Shown here: one piece after another, positions 54,977-64,000 of the stretch
Layout of the letters: every line of letters begins with the position of its first letter
Numbering within the stretch: the stretch's first letter is position 1
DNA from: Mesoplasma entomophilum
GTDB taxonomy: Bacteria; Bacillota_I; Bacilli_A; Mycoplasmatales; Mycoplasmataceae
DNA: 64,000 nucleotides
Assembly: GCF_002804125.1 (NCBI RefSeq)
Contig: NZ_CP024966.1
Location: forward strand, 682,001-746,000
Direction of reading: 5' to 3'
Notes under the pieces: model-generated
The model's database searches: none
The model's input: only the letters and a program-made list of their open reading frames with translations
Told to the model about the DNA's origin: nothing
Program-made: the position numbers and the translations under genes

Positions 54977-57955
54977 TTAAACTGGCTTAACTATATTTTC
55001 TAGTATTCCTGTAATTTTATTTTTATATTTTTGTGTTTTGATTTTTAGTACATAATTTTTATTTACTACTAAATCATATTGTAGATTTTCAAAGTTAGAA
55101 GCAAAGACTGTTAAATCAATCGTCTCAGTATCATCAAAGACAGTAATAAAAGCCATATTATTTTGATTCTTATCTTTAATAATTCTAATACCTGAAACTT
55201 GACCTATTATGTTTACATCAAACATATTTTCAACTAATTTATTAATATCAGTAGGTTTAAAATATGCATTTTCATTTTTCAATTTTGTTATTGGGTTAGC
55301 TGAAATGTAAAAACCAAAAACTTCCTTTTCATAATTTGATTCCATTTCTTCATTTAATTGTTCTTCAAATAAATTTTCAATTTTTGTTTGTTTCTCTAAA
55401 GGCAGATTTTCATTGAAAGCCATCATTGCACTAAAAATAAAATCCTTATTCGCTACCATTGTTGATTTAGTATATCCAAAACAATCAAAACTTCCAGCTT
55501 TTGCCAACAACGTATAATTTGACTCATTAAGACCCTTATTTTTCATATAAAAGAAAAAGCTATTTAAATCATTAAATAAATCCTCGTGTTCATCAACAAC
55601 ATTGTTTAAAGTTGCTATAAAATCTCTACCAATGCCTTTTATTAAAGTTAGTGGCATATAGATTCTATTGTCAGAGCTTACATATACTGAGTTAATTTTA
55701 GTTTTTTCAAACTTATTATAAGGTGGCTTAACAGATGGTTTTATAACTTCAATTCCAAATTGTTTTACTTCTTTAATATATTTGCTTGTTTTACCTAAAT
55801 TACCCATAACTCCATTTAATAAAGCTGTGTAAAATTCTGCAGGATAGTGAGCTTTAAATCATGCTAATCAATAACCTATGTAAGAATAAGCTACAGCATG
55901 TGATTTATTAAATCCATATTTAGCAAACTGCTCGATTCAATTCCAAATTGCTAAAGCCTTTTCCTCTGAATAATTATTTTTAATTGCATTAGAAATAAAC
56001 TCATCTTTAACAGTCATCATATAGTCGATTTGTTTTTTACCCATAGCTCTTCTAACTATGTCAGCTTTACCTAATGAAAAATTACCTACTAATTGAAGAA
56101 TCTGCATTACTTGTTCTTGATAAACAATAACACCATAAGTTGGTAACAATATTTTAGCTAAACTTTTATCTACTAAACTTACTCTTCTATTATTTTTATT
56201 GTTTATATACTCAGGTATCATTTCTTGAGGCCCTGGTCTATATAAAGATGACGCAGCAGCTATATCATTTATGTTATTAACTTTCATGTCAATAATTAAA
56301 TTAGTCATCCCTTGAGATTCTAATTGGAAAATACCTGTGGTATTTCCTTCTCTTAAAATTTTAAAAGTTTTAGCATCATTTAAATCTATTTTTGAAAGAC
56401 TAAAATCTTTTTTATGATTAGTTTTAATTAAATCTAAAATTTCTTTTATCGTTGTTAGGTTTCTTAAACCTAATAAGTCCATTTTAATTAAACCTATCTC
56501 TTCAAGATAGTTCATATCAAATTGTGTTTGATAAATACCGTTTAACCCTTGTCTGATAGGCAACACAGTTCTCAGATCAACATCACTAATAATTATTCCG
56601 GCTGCATGAGTCCCTGTTTGTCTTGGACAACCAATTAATTTTTCAACTAATTTAAATATCGGTATGAATTCTTTTTTTTCACTATATTCTTTGATTAACT
56701 TTTGTGTTTTTAGTATTTCTTCGAATGTTAAATAATCATCTGTTAATGACTTAGTTATAAGGTTGACCAATTCTATATCAATTTGATAAACTCTACACGC
56801 ATCCCTAAAAGCAGATTTGAACGCAATTGTTTGATATGTAACAATAGTTGCTACATTATATTTGCCATATTTTTCAAATAAATATTCAATAACTTCATCT
56901 CTTCGATTATCTTGAAAGTCAATATCTATATCAGGCATTGTGATACGTTCTGGATTTAAAAATCTTTCAAAAAGTAAATTATACTCAATTGGATCAACTG
57001 TAGTAATACGCAATAGAAATGAAACTAAACTTCCTGCTGCACTTCCTCTACCTGGACCTACAATTATGTCATTTCTTCTAGCATAAGCTACATAATCATG
57101 CACAATTAAAAAATAATCAGCAAAACCAGTTTTTTCAATAACATTTAATTCTGTATTTAATCTCTCAATATACTCATTTGGAATATCAGAGTTTTTAATA
57201 TTTCTGAAATAATGATTTAAACCAGCTAAACACTTTTGTTTTAGGTATGAAAAACTTGGCATGTTATCTGGAGCAATGAATTTGGCCATATGCTTTTCAT
57301 TACTATCAAAAATATCTAGTTCAACACTATCACAAATATATCTTCCTACATTTTCTGTTTCTGGGAATACTTCAAGTATTTCATCAGAATAAGGATAAGA
57401 TTCATTTATTTTATATAAATCATTTGCTTCGCTAATTGTTATTCCATTTTTTAAAGCAAAAAGACCTCTATAATGCTCTTTGTCATCATCAGAGATATAT
57501 CTTATTGTATTAAAAAACAAGTTTTTTTCATTTGCGTTTATAACTTCAGCATCGTTAAAAAAAGCATTTTTATCGTCAACATTAGTAACTAAAATAATAT
57601 TTTTATCTATGCTTCTTTTAAGTAGACTATAAATTTCGTCATCATTTAATTTAGTTTCATCGTTAAGTTGAGAAGAGATTAAACAGATATGTCCATATCC
57701 CATTTTATTTTTTGGAATAAGAGTGATTATTTTTTTATCATCTAGCTCTATTGATAAACCAATTATAGGTTTAATATTTTCTTTTGAAGCCTTTTTGAAA
57801 AATTCTGCTACCCCATACATAGTTTTATTTTCACAGTAAAATAAATATTCAAACCCTTCTTTTTTAGCAAAAGAAATATACTCATTAACTTTAATTAATG
57901 ATTCTTGAAAATTATATACACTGCGTACATTTATTAGGGGTATAAAATTTGACAT
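54977..57955 (-). CDS. dnaE: DNA polymerase III alpha subunit, DnaE type
   Basis: 992 residues. Catalytic motif TMPDIDIDF gives two catalytic Asp, with VGPGRGSAAGSLVSFLLRI and KMDLLGLRNLTT for the rest of the palm. The N-terminal PHP domain is degenerate: the metal-site histidines of the usual HxH start are replaced (NVRSVYNF). The C-terminal OB-fold is near residues 890-985. Starts exactly at the thiI stop; polA follows 15 nt on. PolC is likely elsewhere as the main replicase. Confidence 0.97.
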
Positions 57956-59157
57956 TAATCCTCCTTGTTAGTTTCTTCAGTAAAACTTCCGTTATGGAAA
58001 ACAAATTTTTGAATTTTATTTTCCATTGTGTAATCTAATAATTCATTTCATAAAACAGCATTTTCTTGGTTTTCTGCCATTCATCTTTTTGGTTTTGTTA
58101 CAGGTTGCTTTGGAACAAATAATGAACAAGCATCATCAAATGGCAAAATTGATGTTTCATAAGATTTAATAAATTTTGAAATTGTTATTATTTCTTCTTT
58201 ATCATATGTAAGAACTGGTCTTAAGATAGGCAAATCACTTGTTGAGTTAATTACATCAATGCTTTGAATAGTTTGAGAAGCAACTTGTCCTAAACTTTCC
58301 CCAGTAATTAAAGCTTCATGTCCATTAACTTTTGCTAATAAATTAGCTATACGCATGAACATTCTTCTCATGATTGTTATCTTGTAACTTTCTTCTGGCA
58401 GGTGTTGTAATTCTTGTAATAACATAGAAAAATCACATACATAAAGGTTAAATTTTTTTGAATTGTATTTTGATACAATTTTAGCTAGTTCAAAAACTTT
58501 ATCTAATGCTTCAGGAGAAGTATGAGGTGGTGTCATGAAATGAATAAAGTCAACATGCATTCCTCTTTTCATTGTTAGAAAAGAAGCAACTGGTGAATCA
58601 ATTCCACCACTTAATAATGAAAGTCCTTTTCCGCTAACTCCTACAGGTAATCCTTTTAAACCTTCGATTCTTTTTGAAAAAATTTGAATTCCATCTTTTT
58701 TAACTAACACTTCAATTTTTAAATCTGGGTTGTGAACATCAACTATAAGGTTATCAACAGCTTTCAATACCATTGGTGCTAAAGCTAATTTTAAATCAGC
58801 ACTTGTCATAGGAAAACTTTTATCTTTTCTTGTGATTTCCAATTTAAATCTTTTATATTCTGAGTTTCTTGCGATTTCAATTACTTTTTCAGCAATTTTA
58901 TCTAAGTCTTTTTCGCATTTTTCAATTACTGATAGTGAATATATTCCAAAAACAGTTTTCAATTCCTCTAAAACATCGTCAAGAATATCATTTACTACAT
59001 CAATAACTAATGAGTTGTTATCTTTAATAAATTTAATTTTTGATTGATCAAATTTTTTTAATTTGAATTTAATATTATCTAAAAGTTTGCTAATAAACAT
59101 GTGTTTATTATTTCCTTTTAAGGTTAATTCACCATATCTTACTAATATACTTTTCAT
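57955..59157 (-). CDS. thiI: tRNA 4-thiouridine sulfurtransferase ThiI
   Basis: 400 residues. THUMP domain in the N-terminal part, PP-loop SGGIDS at residues 183-188, and DDACSLFVPKQP with the conserved Cys near the C-terminus. No rhodanese domain, as in Firmicute forms. Makes s4U8 in tRNA. In Bacillus thiI is near ezrA and rpsD, the same neighbourhood. The stop shares a base with the dnaE ATG. Confidence 0.95.
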
Positions 59158-59175
59158 TTGTTCCTAATTTCTATT

Positions 59176-60969
59176 TTAGCTAATAGCTATATTTTTTGAG
59201 TTTAGTTTACTCAATATAATAACATTGTCTTTTAAACACTCAATGTAATTTTCATCTTGCAATTTTTCCAAAGATTTTGAAATACTTTTGTCAATTGATT
59301 CAATTCCACCAAAACGGTTTAAATATGAAAGTGATACTTCGGAAAGCTTAGCTAAATAAATTGTTGACGCCATATCATTTTTCATAATTGCGAAACTTAT
59401 TATTTTAGCATCCAAAAATTGTATCATTTCATCATATTTATCTCTATCATAAAATAATTCTGGATTATTTTTTACATTTTTTTCAGATTTTTCTAATATT
59501 TTAAAACCTGTATTTATATGCTCTTGAAAAGTTTTTAAAATTGATATGTTTGGATTTTTTGCAATTAATACTTCCATAACAACAAGAACTTTTTTTAAAC
59601 TTATATTTCTAGATTGAATTTCATTAATTATTTCATTCTTAGATGTCAATTGAGCTCTGATAACTCTTAAGTTTTCAAATGACAAAAATATCTTTGAAAT
59701 TATATCCATTAAATTTGAACCTTGTTTTGCATATAAAAGTTTTTGAAAAGATGTTTCACTAATTGCAAACTCTTCTAGTAAGTTTGCATATTTCTCATTC
59801 TGTTCTTTAATTATTTGTTCTACAGATAATATTTTTGTTCTAATACTATTTATATTTGCAACATTATTACCGAACTGTTTATTTATGCTTCAAATATCAT
59901 AAAGAGAAGTGATTTCATTTTGAATTGAAGAAAAAGAATTCTTAATAACTTTTTGACTATTTTCAATAAATTGTTTAATAGCTGTTTCATATTTCATATT
60001 TATTTCAAATCCTCTAATTTGAGCTAATAAAGTTTCTGAATTTTCATAAGCTCTTTCAATGTTCAAAGAATATATTTCTCTTTTGATAGTTATTGATAGG
60101 TTTTTATAAAAATCTGAAATAGATGAAAACTGTGATCTCCTATTATTTTTTTGAAGTTCGTTATTTGTTGAAATCTGAAAAATTGATTTAGCAATTTCAT
60201 CTAACTTATTTTTCAATTGATTATCAACCAAATAAATCATTTTTTCAGTGTGATCTATAATTAAAATTAATTTAGAAATAATTTCATAAGCTTCTTTAAG
60301 GTTTGCTATTGCTTCATTAAATTTTGAATTTTGAATTTCTGCACCAGCCAATTCAATGCAAGAGTTCAAGTTATATAAAAAATTTGCATTTAAAGAATTT
60401 CGACTTCAAACATCATTCGAAATTCCATTTTTTGCTTTGATTAATGTTTTAATATTATTTGTTTCTTCAATAACACTTATGTATCAGTCTCTTGCAATTT
60501 TTTGCATTTCTAAAATTTGTTCAATATTATTAACTATATTTACTGTATCTGTTTGCAACGCGTATGAATTGTCAAATATTTTTTTTGCTTTTAAATAATT
60601 TCCTATTGTTGGTTTTGGTTTATAGTTGTTTGCATTAAACATTTTTGTTGTTTGATCAGCAAGTTCTACAAATCTTTCAGCAAATATATTGTAATAGTTT
60701 CTTAGTAATATTTTAAAAGTGGGTTCTAGAAATTTATTTTCTTTATTATGTAATGATACTTTATGAAAAATTTTTATTTTTACAAATAAAGGTGATGAAT
60801 TAACAAGTTCAAGTTTTCTAGAACTTTCATATGTATACTCAACAGTTTTTTTATAAATAACTAAAGCTATTAGTGTTCCTATTAATCCAAATAATGAGAC
60901 CACTACTAATATAATACCAACCATAAATAAGGCTGTTTGTTTACTTGATAAAGTTGCCATTAAATTCAT
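59176..60969 (-). CDS. EzrA-like membrane-anchored coiled-coil protein
   Basis: 597 residues. One N-terminal membrane segment (LFMVGIILVVVSLFGLIGTL, about residues 13-38), then long alpha-helical, Lys/Glu/Asn-rich sequence without a globular motif. This architecture and position between rpsD and thiI match the septation-ring regulator EzrA. Sequence identity cannot be confirmed by eye. If true it would modulate FtsZ ring assembly in a wall-less cell. Start ATG 60969, with an alternative ATG at 60960. Confidence 0.75.
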
Positions 60970-61006
60970 GAAATCACCACTTTTCTACTATATATTATTA
61001 TAACAA

Positions 61007-61012
61007 ATATAT
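61007..61012 (-). promoter_or_regulatory. Extended -10 promoter of ezrA-thiI-dnaE-polA-mutM
   Basis: Minus-strand TGTTATAAT about 40 nt upstream of the ezrA-like start. It is the only clear promoter for the block down to the mutM terminator. Confidence 0.6.
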
Positions 61013-61115
61013 TTAATACATTTGTTGTTGAAAGTAATCTAGTTTATATATATAATATTAAAGTTATTGTTTATATTCTGCGGATGAATATTTACTAAAA
61101 ACTGTTTACACTTAT

Positions 61116-61121
61116 TATAAT
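61116..61121 (+). promoter_or_regulatory. -10 element of rpsD
   Basis: TATAAT with a weak TTTACT -35 at 61091-61096; predicted start gives a leader of about 98 nt. Confidence 0.5.
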
Positions 61122-61126
61122 TTAAA

Positions 61127-61225
61127 AGTAACTCTTGGCAGTAAGAGCGAATTAGTAAACTGGTTAGTAAGGAATTCATCAAAGACTATTTTTAATAACG
61201 CTATTTTTAAAAAAGGAGATAACGT
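61127..61225 (+). ncRNA. Possible structured leader of rpsD
   Basis: About 98 nt between the promoter and ATG. Pairings: CTCTT...AAGAG (around 61133-61149), GAATT...AATTC (61151-61182) enclosing ACT-GGTT-AGT. S4 controls its own message in Bacillus through a leader pseudoknot, so an S4-responsive element is plausible. Not a clear match to the known one. Confidence 0.45.
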
Positions 61226-61852
61226 ATGTCAAGATATACAGGATCAACATTTAAAAAAGCAAGAAGATATGGTTTCTCAATTCTTGAGAATGGTAAAGAA
61301 TTTAGCAAAGGTAAAAAAAGAGTAACTACTCCAGGTCAACATGGTAAAGACAAAGCTCGTTTAAAAATGAGTGGATACGGTGCTCAATTACAGGAAAAAC
61401 AAAAAGTTAAATTCATGTATGGAATGACTGAAAGACAATTCAGAAATACATTTGCTAGAGCTAAAAAAGTTCACGGTGGAATTTTAGGAACAAACTTCCT
61501 AGTATTATTAGAATCAAGATTGGATAACATTGTTTTCCGTCTTGGATTTGCAATGACTAGACAAGCTGCTCGTCAATTAGTAAACCACGGACACATTTTA
61601 GTAAATGGTAAAAAAATAGACATTCCTTCATACCAAGTAAAACCAGGTGATTCAATTGAAGTTAAAGAAGCTATGAAGAAAAACGATAAAATTGCTGAAG
61701 CATTACAAAATAATGAATCAACAGTTGAATTCGTTAAAGTAGACAAAGCTAACTTAAAAGGGCAATTTGTAAGACTACCTGAACGTCAAGAATTAAACGT
61801 AGAAATCAACGATGCTTTAATTGTTGAATGATACAACCGTTTAATTAAATAA
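61226..61852 (+). CDS. rpsD: 30S ribosomal protein S4
   Basis: 208 residues. [20 protein letters not shown] start, [38 protein letters not shown] and the S4 domain [20 protein letters not shown] are diagnostic. The real end (WYNRLIK) lies beyond a TGA Trp codon. AAAAAGGAG site before ATG. Confidence 0.98.
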
Positions 61853-61866
61853 TAATTAAACAAATT

Positions 61867-61898
61867 AAAACACCGGTGATCATCACTGGTGTTTTTTT
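61867..61898 (+). terminator. Intrinsic terminator of rpsD
   Basis: Long stem AACACCGGTGAT/ATCACTGGTGTT with T7, 15 nt after the stop. Confidence 0.92.
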
Positions 61899-61914
61899 AT
61901 CTTACATTATATAA

Positions 61915-62060
61915 AACTCATCCTTAGATGAGTTAATTTTGTTTTGAGAGAAAAAATAAAATGTAAATTTGATAATAAAAGTATATATAAATGAAAAGAT
62001 TTAAAAACTGCTTTAGCAATTTTTATGCGGGGGGATAAATACTTATCCCCTATTTTTATT
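61915..62060. other. Intergenic run of three hairpins between rpsD and tyrS
   Basis: Three stems in 146 bp beyond the rpsD terminator: AACTCATC/GATGAGTT (61915-61934, usable as the tyrS terminator on the minus strand), an AT-rich TGC-TTTA-GCA stem (about 62004-62024), and GGGGATAA-ATAC-TTATCCCC (62031-62050) followed by TATTTTTATT on the plus strand. The last is GC-rich for this genome and looks like a plus-strand terminator with no gene before it. A small RNA ending there is possible. No tRNA fold or reading frame is seen. Confidence 0.45.
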
Positions 62061-62103
62061 ATATATATTTTTTTCCAAATGTTAAATAATATTTTGGAAT
62101 TTT

Positions 62104-63345
<1,242 letters not shown>

Positions 63346-63356
63346 AAATTCTCCTT

Positions 63357-64000
63357 TTATTTTATTTGTTTTAAACGGTCAGAAGGCATATTTTTTCTTC
63401 CAAATTTTGCCTGCTCTTTACCGTTTATTAGAACAGCATCACCTGTAAAGTTGTTATCTATTTTTGCTAGATATCCGCCAACTCCATATATATCAACAGG
63501 TACGTTGTTTGCTTCAAATTCTTTAATTTTTTCTGCTGTTAAGCCCGAAGAAACAATTATTTTTACATGTGTGTTTCCAGTTTTATCAAGCGCGTTTCTG
63601 ACTTCTTTAATTAAATATTCATTTACACCATATAAATTAGCATTAGCGGGGTATTTCATTTTATTTTCTTCTAAATATTTATCAATTAAATTTCCTGAAG
63701 TATCAATTCTGACAGCTCATAACTTTTCTTTAAAATGATTAGCAACTTTAACGGCATCTCTAACACAATCATTATTGTAATCAATTAATGATAATAAATT
63801 ACTTTCAGGAAAAGTTCTATAAAATGCTTCTGTAGCTTTTATAATATCTCCATCAAATGCCTGAATAAGAGCATGTGGCATTGTACCAGAAGGCTTTGGG
63901 ATTGACTCATCATCAATCAATTCTAATGATGCTTCTGTAACAAAAAGTTTTATTCCACCAACTCATGATGAATATCCATCATTTGCCAAAGTCAAATAAG
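63357..64000 (-). CDS. pncB: Nicotinate phosphoribosyltransferase (N-terminal part beyond window)
   Basis: About 214 C-terminal residues. PSGTMPHALIQAFDGD matches the PncB core motif (GTmaHa), with GGIKLFVTEASLELI before it, VRIDTSGNL (phosphate-binding region) and IIVSSGLTAEKIKEFE, then IYGVGGYL. Converts nicotinate to its mononucleotide for NAD synthesis. The start lies right of the window. It ends 11 nt before tyrS, so the two are probably cotranscribed. Confidence 0.92.

Overview
This window is a low-GC chromosomal segment from a mollicute in the Mesoplasma/Entomoplasma branch, probably Mesoplasma florum or a close relative. Three observations support this. Nearly every long reading frame holds in-frame TGA codons at conserved tryptophan positions, so UGA is read as Trp. 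A 2'-deoxyguanosine-type riboswitch precedes the ribonucleotide reductase genes, an arrangement known from M. florum. The NrdF subunit carries the V/P/K substitutions of metal-free class Ie enzymes. I see 59 protein genes, all but five on the minus strand. I see no tRNA or rRNA genes, insertion sequences, prophage or CRISPR, so this is housekeeping chromosome with a few unknown genes.

Layout from left to right. 1-1.6 kb: nrdI (partial) and nrdF behind the deoxyguanosine riboswitch. 1.7-8.5 kb: two ABC exporter subunits, trmFO and a 527-residue orphan. 8.5-14.3 kb: dprA, ssb, rnhB and rbgA, then the rpsP-rimM-trmD-rplS operon and a His-rich ECF S component. 14.4-19.4 kb: ppa, a membrane protein, and scpA-scpB-rluB-deoxynucleoside kinase-yebC. 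19.5-25.4 kb: pyrH-frr-argS followed by a permease-like protein and two orphans, one with a HEPN-like motif. 25.4-30 kb: rpsB-tsf plus a membrane protein, and a MATE/flippase-like protein. 30-36.3 kb: a pseudouridine synthase, a CPBP protease, ptsH, pcrA, an RDD protein and a glycosyltransferase-like protein. 36.4-39 kb: def and RNase J on the plus strand. 39-43.8 kb: a phosphonate-family ABC importer behind a second purine-riboswitch variant. 43.9-46.7 kb: small membrane and cysteine-motif proteins, and an FMN riboswitch with a RibU-type transporter. 46.7-49.1 kb: pgk and gap. 49.1-61 kb: a replication/repair block (dnaI, dnaB, mutM, polA, dnaE, thiI, ezrA-like). 61-64 kb: rpsD, tyrS and pncB (partial).

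The parts fit a parasite-like cell that scavenges precursors. Deoxynucleotide supply appears here as ribonucleotide reductase under deoxyguanosine feedback, a deoxynucleoside kinase, and an ABC importer under a sister aptamer. Riboflavin is imported under FMN control. Genes are tightly packed: many stops and starts overlap as TAATG, and several promoters sit inside the terminator of the preceding gene.

The most interesting signal is the pair of sibling purine-family aptamers with different J2/3 junctions, one on a metal-free ribonucleotide reductase and one on an importer annotated by family as phosphonate-type. Also worth attention are the structured rpsB and rpsD leaders, the HEPN-like gene next to argS, the His-clustered ECF S protein, and a run of hairpins at 61.9-62.05 kb. 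All coordinates come from reading the sequence by eye; no database search was run.
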